Below the pieces are notes generated by a model. The model saw only the letters and a program-made list of their open reading frames with translations, was not told the DNA's origin and did not search any database. The position numbers and the translations under genes were made by a program. 49,355 nt of DNA from Chitinophagaceae bacterium T5-Br10_B2g13 (GTDB lineage: Bacteria > Bacteroidota > Rhodothermia > Balneolales > Balneolaceae), in the NCBI GenBank assembly GCA_001564065.1, contig LKNA01000015.1, positions 1 to 49,355 of the forward strand, read 5' to 3'. Positions 7,693 to 15,776 of the stretch are shown piece after piece. How positions within the stretch are numbered: the stretch's first letter is position 1; each line of letters opens with the position of its first letter.

Positions 7693-8095
7693 CAGCCACT
7701 TCCGGTGGAGCAGCGGTGCCGATACCCTCAATCAGGTCAGCTTCAGTATGGTCACGGTTTGGCAGGTAAATACCGCAAACTTCAACCCGTACACCGTTAT
7801 TCATTAAACCCATTAGGAGTTGTTTGGGTGACCGATTAGCGGGTGCAAAGGCGGGTGACTCGGAATCTTTGAGTGCCAGATCACCTGCATCACTGCAGAG
7901 AAGTACGCGAACGGGAACATCTTTGTTCAGCGACTGTGTGGCAAGAACCATCGCCATCATTTGAGTTTCGGCATCATCTGAAGTCAATACTACAAAAAGT
8001 GATTCAGTATCAGTCTGTGCATTTGCCATTCCGGCAAATACAAAAAATGTGATAAAAAGTGCTGTATATATTTCTATGCGATTCAGTTTTTTCAT
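7652..8095 (-). CDS. Secreted DsrE-like protein
   Basis: A 147-residue protein with a signal peptide (residues 1-27, ending GMANAQ). It is followed by a DsrE/DsrF/TusD-like alpha/beta domain: ESLFVVLTSDDAETQMMAMV, then DVPVRVLLCSDAGDLAL with one cysteine near 68, then VRVEVCGIYLP with a second near 107, ending VRYFTF. DsrE-fold proteins often take part in sulfur handling; an exported version suggests a periplasmic role, but that is inference. A 19-bp tandem duplication spans its start codon. Its 3' end is partly duplicated downstream within a tandem repeat. Confidence 0.68.
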   Translation of the reverse strand: MKKLNRIEIYTALFITFFVFAGMANAQTDTESLFVVLTSDDAETQMMAMVLATQSLNKDVPVRVLLCSDAGDLALKDSESPAFAPANRSPKQLLMGLMNNGVRVEVCGIYLPNRDHTEADLIEGIGTAAPPEVAEFMKQKGVRYFTF

Positions 8096-8113
8096 GGCGA
8101 TTCAGTTTTTTTT
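8078..8113. repeat. 19-bp tandem duplication across the DsrE-like start codon
   Basis: GCGATTCAGTTTTTT occurs at 8078-8092 and again at 8097-8111. On the coding strand, AAAAAACTGAATCGC precedes and follows the ATG. The upstream copy carries ATA where the true gene has ATG, so it cannot supply a canonical start. This looks like a slippage duplication of the 5' end of the gene. Confidence 0.7.
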
Positions 8114-8300
8114 ATGCTCATTTTATTTTATATCTATTGATGATAGAAAGTAAATGAATCTCGTCCAATTCATATGTTACATCAAAATTTCCAGCATATA
8201 CTGTATTCATAATCTATTGGAAATATTGGTTATAAAAATTTCATATAGAATTATTATAATCACAAGTCTGTAATAATTGTTACAAATTAATTGGCTTAAA

Positions 8301-8329
8301 TTGAGAAAATAATTATAAAGAGTATTTTG
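8301..8329 (+). promoter_or_regulatory. Possible Bacteroidota-type promoter for the 599-aa gene
   Basis: TTG at 8301-8303 lies 19 bases before TATTTTG at 8323-8329. This resembles the -33 TTG / -7 TAnnTTTG arrangement of Bacteroidota sigma factors, with one base fewer in the -7 element. The initiating ATG is about 48 bases further on. The rest of the 8096-8377 divergent gap is AT-rich without other recognisable elements. Confidence 0.35.
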
Positions 8330-8377
8330 TCTTAATTATGTATATTAATACCGCATATTTAATTCAGAAATATTTTT

Positions 8378-10177
8378 ATGATTCAAAACCAGCACCAATT
8401 TCACATTCCGGTTATGGGAACCGGTCACTCTATAGACAGTCCGATAAGGGTTGCTCACCTGGGAATACACTCAGTAATATCAATTGTTGATGATCTTCTA
8501 TGTGAGAAAATTCGTAAGCATTATAGCGGTGAGTTCTACATCCCATACAAAAACATTCCGCGTTCCTCACTAGATGGCAGAGCAGAACGTATAACAGCTT
8601 ATCTGAATACCGTATCGGATATAGTCACTCAAAAATTTGAGGATCTTAGAGAAAAACCACTCTTCAGTGATTCTGAAAAAGATCGATACTTTCATCTGTT
8701 GCCGGATGAAAATCCGTTAAAGAAGAGTTATGAGTTCATTTCATCATTAGGTGACAAAGAGACTCGTGAACAGTATATCCGGGAATTAACCGAGAAAATG
8801 ACCCCGGGAGCCATAGATGTCAACATCATGGCAAAAGTGGATGCATTGAGAATGGATAAAGACGACCAGCCGCTCAGCTCAGAGTTTAGTGATGCAAGTG
8901 CAGCACTTCGTGGATTTGCAAACAGTAAACTGGAGTCCAGTGTTGTCTTGTCGGCCGGTTTTAATCCCAGGCTGTATAACTACCTCGCAGAGTTCAAAGA
9001 TTTTTACCGAGATCAGTCAGGCAAGATCAAAAAGAAGATTATTCTAAAAGTAAGTGATTTCCGATCCGCTTTGATTCAGGGTAAATACCTGGCTAAAAAA
9101 GGGCTGGAAGTTGCTGAATTCCGAGTTGAATCGGGATTAAACTGTGGCGGTCACGCATTTGCCTCAGACGGTCAACTTCTGCCGGTATTGCTGCGGGAGT
9201 TCAGAGAGAAGAAAGATCAGTTGCAGAAAAGCTTTCAGCCTTTGATCCAGAAGTTTTATGAATCGCAGGGATGGGATTATCCGGCCGATGACTCTGATGT
9301 TGCAAATACACGGATAACGGTACAAGGCGGTATCGGTACATACGGTGAGCTCCAACGTTTAATCGATGATTTTGAAGTTGATGCAACCGGTTGGGGCAGT
9401 CCGTTTCTTCTGGTACCAGAAGCAACCTGTGTGGATGAATTCACATCAGGAGTGCTGGCCGGAGCCGGAGAAAAAGATTTATACCTCAGTGGAGTATCAC
9501 CTCTTGGTGTTCCGTTCAATAACGTCCGGGGATCAGGGTCAGAAATTCATACTAAAGAACTGATCGAAAAAGGTAAACCCGGCTCTAAATGTCCAAAGGG
9601 ATTTTTAGTCTCCAACACAGAGTTTACTGAAAATCCGATCTGCACGGCTTCTTCCGAGTATCAAATTCTTAAAGTAAACCAAATTGAGGAGAGTGATCTT
9701 CAGGAAGAGAAGAAGATGCGTGAGAAAGATAGGGTTTTGGCAAAAACATGCCTATGTACCAATCTTGGAACCGGTTCTTTGATTAGGCTTGAAATTATGA
9801 AGCCTTCTTACGGAAGACAGGCAATCTGTCCGGGTCCAAATATCGCCTGGTTTAATCGCGAATACTCTCTGGATGAGATGGTAGATCACATCTACGGTAG
9901 GAGTGAATCGCTCGTACCTTCAGATCGCCCCCATATGTTCGCGAAGGAGATTACCATGTATGTGGATTATATTTCTGAACTGGCAATCATTGCCGGAGAT
10001 GAAGATCAGGAGTGGAAAAAGCTGAACAAAATGAGAAATAATCTGGAGAAGGGAATGGACTTCTGCCTGGAAATCTCATCTCAGAAGTCGTATAACGACG
10101 AAAATCTGGAATCCATTCGAACCACGATTGAACAGCAGCGTGCACGACTGGAAGAGGTCTTTTCAGTTCCCGCATAG
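8378..10177 (+). CDS. Uncharacterised 599-residue protein, possibly TIM-barrel (nitronate monooxygenase-like) core
   Basis: I do not recognise a named family. The N-terminus has FHIPVMGTGHSIDSPIRVAHLGIHSVISIVDDLL, resembling the opening of FMN-dependent TIM-barrel proteins. A middle block reads VQGGIGTYGELQRLIDDF then DATGWGSPFLLVPEATC, echoing the GGIG and G-x2-FL-x2-E elements of nitronate monooxygenases. About nine cysteines include LNCGGH, SKCPKG, NPICTAS, KTCLCTN and AICPGP, a spread compatible with metal or Fe-S binding, which is unproven. No signal peptide or membrane segment was seen. It is transcribed alone, convergent with blh and separated from it by a bidirectional hairpin. A flavin-linked redox role is only a hypothesis. 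Confidence 0.6.
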   Translation: MIQNQHQFHIPVMGTGHSIDSPIRVAHLGIHSVISIVDDLLCEKIRKHYSGEFYIPYKNIPRSSLDGRAERITAYLNTVSDIVTQKFEDLREKPLFSDSEKDRYFHLLPDENPLKKSYEFISSLGDKETREQYIRELTEKMTPGAIDVNIMAKVDALRMDKDDQPLSSEFSDASAALRGFANSKLESSVVLSAGFNPRLYNYLAEFKDFYRDQSGKIKKKIILKVSDFRSALIQGKYLAKKGLEVAEFRVESGLNCGGHAFASDGQLLPVLLREFREKKDQLQKSFQPLIQKFYESQGWDYPADDSDVANTRITVQGGIGTYGELQRLIDDFEVDATGWGSPFLLVPEATCVDEFTSGVLAGAGEKDLYLSGVSPLGVPFNNVRGSGSEIHTKELIEKGKPGSKCPKGFLVSNTEFTENPICTASSEYQILKVNQIEESDLQEEKKMREKDRVLAKTCLCTNLGTGSLIRLEIMKPSYGRQAICPGPNIAWFNREYSLDEMVDHIYGRSESLVPSDRPHMFAKEITMYVDYISELAIIAGDEDQEWKKLNKMRNNLEKGMDFCLEISSQKSYNDENLESIRTTIEQQRARLEEVFSVPA

Positions 10178-10196
10178 TGAAGTTTTAAAAAGACTG

Positions 10197-10233
10197 GAGC
10201 AGGAATTTCTGAAATATGAGGTTCCTGCTCTTT
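10197..10233. terminator. Terminator hairpin between convergent genes
   Basis: GAGCAGGAA at 10197-10205 pairs perfectly with TTCCTGCTC at 10222-10230 and is followed by TTT on the plus strand. On the minus strand a T-rich run comes after a few further bases. It lies between the ends of the 599-aa gene and blh and may serve both. Confidence 0.65.
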
Positions 10234-10237
10234 CTAT

Positions 10238-11158
10238 TTATACTTCCCGATACATTTTGTCGGCTATAAACAGATGGGGGAGAGTTAATACACTGATCAG
10301 AATAAACATGAGAGTAATAAATTGCCCCTCAAGCTGAAGAAACTGATTAATACCATAAAGGATCACCAGTCCTAAAAGTGACACAAGAGTAAACGGAGTG
10401 GCCTTTTTGTAAAACTCCGAGAAAGAAAGGCTTTTCTTTTTAGACTCAAAAAACTCCTTCATCTCGTTTACGTGACCAATTGAGTGCCAGAGTGCAAAAT
10501 AGACGGCAAAACCGATTAAAGGCCCGGCAGTAAGTATCAGGGCTGCAAGTAGAAAACTGTCTGCTGCAAATCGCAGGTTCTGTTGAAAATGATTTTGAAA
10601 TACTCCCCACAACATAAATGCTGTATATGTCAGTAACAGAGTGACTACAGAAATGAAGGCATTCGGCATCATCTGTTCAAAACCTGCCGGATCCATTCTT
10701 ACAGCTTCTGCAATGATCGGGTAGGTAACGGTTGGATCCGAAAAAACAATCAGTCCGATAATCAAAAAACCTCTCAGTGTGTACCAAAGGTAGCTTGGGG
10801 CTCTCTTCTCCAGAAAATCTTCCATATCTGCCTGACCAAAATGGTAGATGGAGATCAGCAGAAAAAGAATCATCCCTGCTATTGGAGTAAAAACCCACAA
10901 AACAGCAATGATCAACATGATAAAAAGGTAACTGGTATAAAAAAGTAAGTGATCTTTAAGGGAGCTTTTTAATCCGTAAAGTTCGGTTGCCATAATATGA
11001 TCAATAGCTCCGTGAGGTATTCCGATCACAAACACAGACAGAAGCAGAATGGGAAGCGTGAGCTTACTCAAAAATTCAGGAAAAAAAAGAGCACAGCCAA
11101 TCAGAAAAAGCGAGGTACCCACAGCCAGACGATTTAATTTAGCTGAAGTGTGCCGCAT
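10238..11158 (-). CDS. blh: Brp/Blh-family beta-carotene 15,15'-dioxygenase
   Basis: A 306-residue multi-pass inner-membrane enzyme that cleaves beta-carotene into two retinal molecules, the chromophore of microbial rhodopsins. The conserved histidine motifs are all present: GIPHGAIDH (H49, H54), SIYHFGQAD (H106), LWHSIGHVNE (H225, H229) and LTLPHLFI (H295); these should hold the catalytic iron. Length is normal. It sits one base downstream of the lycopene cyclase gene on the same strand, so the two are surely co-transcribed. No rhodopsin gene lies in this window. Confidence 0.9.
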   Translation of the reverse strand: MRHTSAKLNRLAVGTSLFLIGCALFFPEFLSKLTLPILLLSVFVIGIPHGAIDHIMATELYGLKSSLKDHLLFYTSYLFIMLIIAVLWVFTPIAGMILFLLISIYHFGQADMEDFLEKRAPSYLWYTLRGFLIIGLIVFSDPTVTYPIIAEAVRMDPAGFEQMMPNAFISVVTLLLTYTAFMLWGVFQNHFQQNLRFAADSFLLAALILTAGPLIGFAVYFALWHSIGHVNEMKEFFESKKKSLSFSEFYKKATPFTLVSLLGLVILYGINQFLQLEGQFITLMFILISVLTLPHLFIADKMYREV

Positions 11159-11159
11159 A

Positions 11160-12356
11160 TTATGCCCCCGAAAATATTCGATGTTTCATTTTCCATATGG
11201 ACTTGAAAAAGGGCGTATAAGGGAGTGTGTAGAAAATTTTGAGCTCCTGTACTATATTGGTCTCTTCTTCCAGGAACTGCAATATTCTGTCAAAACTATT
11301 CTTTTGAAAAAGATCATGAAAAATCTGAATGGACACATCCGTTTGTTGATCCAGAATATAGAGCAACATCATATCATAAATTCTAAACCTGTAAGTAGAT
11401 GCCCTTTTTGTGGGTATAGGGCTTCCCGATTCCAGGGAGTTGACAATCTCTTTTGCATGCCTTTGAATTCTGGTGAAGGTGTACCCGGTAGTTGGTTTTG
11501 TCAGTCCGCCCGCAGTTCCCATGTTGTAAACATGATCGCAGTACATAAACGGGTACCGTCGATCTTCCATCGGGATATTTCCTTTTTCTCTCCGGCTTAC
11601 GGTAAAATCGCTGCTTTTTAAATTATACTTTGTCTGCAGATATTTGATTAGTTCCAGCTCGTACTCTTCATCTGTCAGCAGTTTATCGGAAAAGAGAGTG
11701 TATTCAATTAAAGCCTTTCTCTTAGTAAATGGGAGTGTATAGAAAAATGAAACTCCATCTGTTTGTGGAATATCAAAATCCATGAATATCGCTCTACCGG
11801 GATTAAACAGATCCTTGTTGGTTTCTATTTCCCAGCCCAAAAAGTGCTGCTTTAAAGATACGTCCAGTTTTTCATTCACCAACCCGGGTGGTTTTAAAGC
11901 ACTTTGAAAAATATAGTCTGCTTTGAACTTTCCCTGATCCGTTATGATGATTCCCTGGTTACCCTCAGATTCAAAATCAATGATTTTACTCTCCAGCATG
12001 GTTACGCTGTCAGACGCTTTACCCATTTCCAGTATCTTTTCAGCATAGTCTATACTTCTGATGCAGTGATACTTGTACTTTTTGAGATCTTCGTTCATGC
12101 GTTCTGAGAGGGCAGAAACTTCCAGGTTACTCCAAGTGTGATAGATCAGCTCTTCGAAAGGGATATTGGAGTCATCCCAGAAACACCAGGTTTTATCATT
12201 AACCGGCTTAAAATTGATATCAACAAGTAAAATACGCTTCGAATTAAGTACATCCGAATGAAGCATATTCCAAAGAAGGCTCAGACCAGAGGCTCCCGCA
12301 CCTGCAATGATGTAGTCAAATGTCTGTTCGATCTTATTTGATGAATCCATAATCAT
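11160..12356 (-). CDS. crtY: Lycopene beta-cyclase (CrtY type)
   Basis: Converts lycopene to beta-carotene, the direct precursor for the adjacent Blh. The N-terminus has the FAD dinucleotide fold DYIIAGAGASGLSLLW. Further family landmarks are NDKTWCFWDD, FLGWEIET, MDFDIPQ, SFFYTLPF, ALIEYTLFS, and MGTAGGLTKPTTGYTFTRIQ near residue 280. I chose the ATG at 12356; a TTG at 12377 would lie inside the upstream terminator hairpin, and a second ATG is at 12350. Length is about 398 residues, usual for CrtY. The nearest upstream gene is insulated by that terminator, so a promoter should lie in the short leader. Confidence 0.88.
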   Translation of the reverse strand: MIMDSSNKIEQTFDYIIAGAGASGLSLLWNMLHSDVLNSKRILLVDINFKPVNDKTWCFWDDSNIPFEELIYHTWSNLEVSALSERMNEDLKKYKYHCIRSIDYAEKILEMGKASDSVTMLESKIIDFESEGNQGIIITDQGKFKADYIFQSALKPPGLVNEKLDVSLKQHFLGWEIETNKDLFNPGRAIFMDFDIPQTDGVSFFYTLPFTKRKALIEYTLFSDKLLTDEEYELELIKYLQTKYNLKSSDFTVSRREKGNIPMEDRRYPFMYCDHVYNMGTAGGLTKPTTGYTFTRIQRHAKEIVNSLESGSPIPTKRASTYRFRIYDMMLLYILDQQTDVSIQIFHDLFQKNSFDRILQFLEEETNIVQELKIFYTLPYTPFFKSIWKMKHRIFSGA

Positions 12357-12365
12357 TTGTAGTAA

Positions 12366-12399
12366 AAAAGGCTCCAAATCATAATGAAATGGAGCCTAA
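12366..12399 (-). terminator. Intrinsic terminator of the PorV/PorQ-like gene
   Basis: On the minus strand AGGCTCC pairs with GGAGCCT around ATTTCATTATGATTT-type loop sequence, followed by a run of six Ts. It lies about 100 bases after the stop of the upstream gene and immediately before the crtY start. Confidence 0.75.
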
Positions 12400-12501
12400 C
12401 CCTAAAGAACAGCCTCACGATGCAGCTATTTAAGAGATAATAACTGACAGCAAGCTGTTTTGATATCACTTTCAACCTGATAATAAGTGCAACCGTTCAG
12501 A

Positions 12502-13458
12502 TCAATTGAAAAAATAGTGTAGTCCGAATGAATGTGCAGTTCCGTAACCGGTGGAAAAAGGCACAAAAGCATAGTGTACTTTTATTGGATTAATAAGCAG
12601 GCCCATTCCAAAGCTGTAGGGGCGTTCAGTTGGCCCAAAACGGTATGCAGAATGAATTTCAAAAAGATCAGCTATATCTGCATTCACTCCAATCGTCATA
12701 TAATCATTATCCGCGTTTTCGTCTATAAAATCTCCCCTAAATTCAGATTCAAGCGGACGAGACCATTCCGAGAATGTACTTAACAACACCGGCAGGTCGT
12801 TCTCACCGGGTGTGTTAAATTCTATTAGCTGCAAAGAAATACCGGCTTTTAAAAGTGCCGGCAAGTTTGATGATACACTGTCCAGTTCCTCCATCTTTCC
12901 GATGTTGTTTACGGAAATTCCCGCTGTAATTCTGTTTTGATAAAACCTGGCAGATGACCCAAAATTGAAAGCATAACCATTTGCTCTGAACTGAAAGATC
13001 TCCTCCCGAAGATATTGACCTGTTACGCCGAAGGATAGTGGCCCCAATTGATAGGCTGCAGCTCCGCTCAGTGAGAAGTAACTTATTGAAAAAGTTCCAG
13101 TTGATGGACCGGGTTGCTGTCTCGCCTCAAAATTACCGGCCTGTGTGCCGTATACTCCAAGCCCAACGGTAAACCGATTACGCTTTACGTGTAAAGCAGC
13201 AAATTGAGTATTTACATTAGCGATCCATAGGGAATAATTTACCTGAAGGCCGTCACGCTCTTCAAAAGAGAGGAGGGACGGATTACTGTAAATAGATGAT
13301 GAGCCGGTGGGTATGGCTACTGTACCTTCACCCATAGCCAAAATCTGAGCATAGGGACCGATATTTAAAAAATCCAGTCCACTTCCCGTATCTTGTGACT
13401 TTAGATAGTCTGCGCTTATTGATAGCAGTAATAAAACTGTTATTATCCGTTTGATCAT
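12502..13458 (-). CDS. PorV/PorQ-family outer-membrane beta-barrel protein
   Basis: A 318-residue exported protein (signal peptide ending near LKSQ). It opens with LDFLNIGPYAQILAMGEGTV and SSSIYSNPSLLSFEE, the N-terminal signature of PorV/PorQ proteins (FadL-like barrels). Repeated amphipathic strands follow, and the last residues are HYFFN with a terminal aromatic, as in outer-membrane barrels. In type IX secretion, PorV shuttles cargo and PorQ acts with PorZ; without other T9SS genes here the precise role is open. I used the ATG at 13458 rather than a TTG nine bases upstream. It is divergent from agmatine deiminase. Confidence 0.75.
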   Translation of the reverse strand: MIKRIITVLLLLSISADYLKSQDTGSGLDFLNIGPYAQILAMGEGTVAIPTGSSSIYSNPSLLSFEERDGLQVNYSLWIANVNTQFAALHVKRNRFTVGLGVYGTQAGNFEARQQPGPSTGTFSISYFSLSGAAAYQLGPLSFGVTGQYLREEIFQFRANGYAFNFGSSARFYQNRITAGISVNNIGKMEELDSVSSNLPALLKAGISLQLIEFNTPGENDLPVLLSTFSEWSRPLESEFRGDFIDENADNDYMTIGVNADIADLFEIHSAYRFGPTERPYSFGMGLLINPIKVHYAFVPFSTGYGTAHSFGLHYFFN

Positions 13459-13607
13459 TTTATTCAAAACAACGGCTTTTTGTGTGATCTTTAAATTAAG
13501 GATTTAAGGCTGAAAAAATATCGTTCAGTTCTTTCACTAAACCAAATTAACTGTATAAGCCAAACGCAAGATTAATGATAATGCCGTGTTGAATTCAGAA
13601 ATCTACC

Positions 13608-14678
13608 ATGCATAAATCATCAGAATACAACTACAGAATGCCTGCAGAATGGCACATCCACGCTGCCACACAACTTCATTGGCCATCCAACACGGATACG
13701 TGGCCCGGTGAGAGACTGGAAAGGGTAGAAGAGGTCTATTTAAATATCATCAAAGCTCTTCACAAGTATGAACCAATTATACTTTTGATTGACGAGCATC
13801 TCTCCGTATCACAGATTACGGATAAGCTGGAAAAGGTGTCTGTTGACATGTCGAGAGTTTATATCCATTCACTCCCCATAAATGATGTTTGGGCCAGAGA
13901 CTGCGGTCCTATCTTTGTCCGGCACCGGGATTTGGCCGACAGGTATGCAATTACGAACTGGGAATACAATGCATGGGGTGAAAAATACCCGCCATTTCAG
14001 GACGATAATCGTATACCGGAATGGTTTGCCAAGAAGTTTGGTCTGAAATCATACAGTCCTCAAATGGTTCTGGAAGGCGGATCTATTGACACAAATGGAG
14101 ATGGTGTTTTACTGACTACAGAGTCTGTTTTATTGAATAAAAACCGGAACCCAAAATTATCTAAAGTAGAAATAGAAGAGACTGTACTGCACTATCTGGG
14201 AATGGATAAGGTGATATGGTTAAAAAATGGATTAGCCGGTGATGATACGGATGGACATATTGACGATCTCTCCAGGTTTCTGAATAAGAATACTATTCTC
14301 ACAATGTTAAGCGTAAACCCGGATGATGTGAATTATGATGTACTGCAGGAAAATTACCAGATCCTGAAAAGTGCAACTGATCAGCATGGGCAGAAATTCA
14401 ACATCGTTACTCTTACGCTTCCTCAAACCAAAATAGAAGGAACCACGGTAGATGGTTCTGAGTATGTTCCGGCCAGCTATGCTAATTTCTACGTGGCAAA
14501 TGGGGTAGTACTGCTTCCGCTATATGATGAACAATATGATGAGGATGCAATGAATCTATTGGCAGAGTATTTTCCGGACAGGGATATCGTGGGCATAGAT
14601 TGCGCAGATTTGGTATGGGGACAGGGAAGCATCCACTGTATCACACAACAGCTATACGGTCTCAATCTTAATAACTAA
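13608..14678 (+). CDS. aguA: Agmatine deiminase (peptidyl-arginine deiminase family)
   Basis: A 356-residue cytosolic enzyme hydrolysing agmatine to N-carbamoylputrescine and ammonia in polyamine synthesis. Diagnostic motifs are MPAEWHIHAATQLHWP at the start, INDVWARDCGPIFV (about residues 96-109), MVLEGGSIDTNGDG, DDTDGHIDDLSRF, and GQGSIHCITQQ with catalytic Cys344. Length is normal. The partner N-carbamoylputrescine amidohydrolase (aguB) is not adjacent. It ends six bases from the convergent secreted-protein gene. Confidence 0.9.
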   Translation: MHKSSEYNYRMPAEWHIHAATQLHWPSNTDTWPGERLERVEEVYLNIIKALHKYEPIILLIDEHLSVSQITDKLEKVSVDMSRVYIHSLPINDVWARDCGPIFVRHRDLADRYAITNWEYNAWGEKYPPFQDDNRIPEWFAKKFGLKSYSPQMVLEGGSIDTNGDGVLLTTESVLLNKNRNPKLSKVEIEETVLHYLGMDKVIWLKNGLAGDDTDGHIDDLSRFLNKNTILTMLSVNPDDVNYDVLQENYQILKSATDQHGQKFNIVTLTLPQTKIEGTTVDGSEYVPASYANFYVANGVVLLPLYDEQYDEDAMNLLAEYFPDRDIVGIDCADLVWGQGSIHCITQQLYGLNLNN

Positions 14679-14684
14679 TGTCCA

Positions 14685-15482
14685 TTATTCGAGAGACTCT
14701 ACAATTTCCCAGAGTTCACTCTTTACAAGGTCCCGGGTTCTGTAAATATTTTCAAAAAACTCATTGATATTAGTATCGGGATGAGTGTGTCTGATTAGCT
14801 CATCTGTAAAACCGAACTCTATATCCATAAGGTTATCAAAATAGTCCAGTGTGGAGAAATTGTATCCATATTCTAGGCCCCCCGGCAAGATTAACTCATT
14901 TAATTCCCATCCATTCATTTGATTTCGACCCATTCTCACTTCATGTAAAGGCCTGGCAATTTCATCCTCAAACATTTGGTATTCATATTCATATCCAAGT
15001 CCTACATTCATATAGTTCATTACAATATATCGGCTGGGTGTGAACTCTTCACTTGCAATCACGCTGTTTCGTATTCTCCAAAGCTCAGAGTGATTCGGGG
15101 ACAGGAACTTCTTGTAATTTGCCGTTAATCGCTGTCCCTCTCGCTGAGAAAGCTGGTTTACGTATTGCTCTGGCACATCTTCAAAACCGGACATGCAGTC
15201 GCTAATGGTTATGACAACATAATTATAAAACGAGTTCTGAGTGCCGGGGTAGGTAACCCGATAAACGTACCAGTTTTCGATACTGCTGCTCTCTTTTCTT
15301 AGCTTCTGAATTGAGAGAAAAGTAGAGGATAGGTGTTGCAGAAATTCATCCTCAGCATTGTTTTCAATTTTCAGGTAATCGATGTGCATATATGTACCCT
15401 GACGTTCCTGGGCATTCGTCGAGAAGGCAAATATCAAACAGACCAAAATAACGAGAAGAGATATTCGGATCGGAGTGGCCAT
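14685..15482 (-). CDS. Secreted protein of unknown function
   Basis: A 265-residue protein with a clear signal peptide (ATPIRISLLVILVCLIFAFSTNAQ). I chose the ATG at 15482 because GGAGGA lies six bases upstream; the ATG at 15494 sits in that ribosome-binding site. The mature part is alpha/beta with two similar-looking halves: TYMHIDYLKIENNAEDEFLQ early, and YIVMNYMNVGLGYEYEYQMFEDEI after residue 155. This suggests a duplicated ferredoxin-like (dimeric alpha/beta barrel) fold. I recognise no family and infer only export. Confidence 0.6.
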   Translation of the reverse strand: MATPIRISLLVILVCLIFAFSTNAQERQGTYMHIDYLKIENNAEDEFLQHLSSTFLSIQKLRKESSSIENWYVYRVTYPGTQNSFYNYVVITISDCMSGFEDVPEQYVNQLSQREGQRLTANYKKFLSPNHSELWRIRNSVIASEEFTPSRYIVMNYMNVGLGYEYEYQMFEDEIARPLHEVRMGRNQMNGWELNELILPGGLEYGYNFSTLDYFDNLMDIEFGFTDELIRHTHPDTNINEFFENIYRTRDLVKSELWEIVESLE

Positions 15483-15776
15483 GGTATCCTCCATTCTGAA
15501 TTAGAAGTTATTTTAATTAACAAAATTATATTAACAATTCGAAGTGTTCGGCCTTTATAAAATTAAATTTAACACCGTTTATATCTGATTAACTAAATAA
15601 TTAAATTATCTTGACTTTCGGAAAATCATCCTCAAAACCCCTCAGTAAATGGTTCATGAAAACAGTGCAAAAAAGGGTTATTGATTAAGCGTGGCGGCGG
15701 CATATTTCCTTGTTACATTGTCTCTATACTTTCATATCTTCAGGGCAAAAGTGTTTTTGTAACTTTAATATTACAA

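Noticed and set aside
12502..13458. Full type IX secretion locus
   Set aside because: Only one PorV/PorQ-like gene is present; no porK/L/M/N, sprA or porU homologue is in the window.
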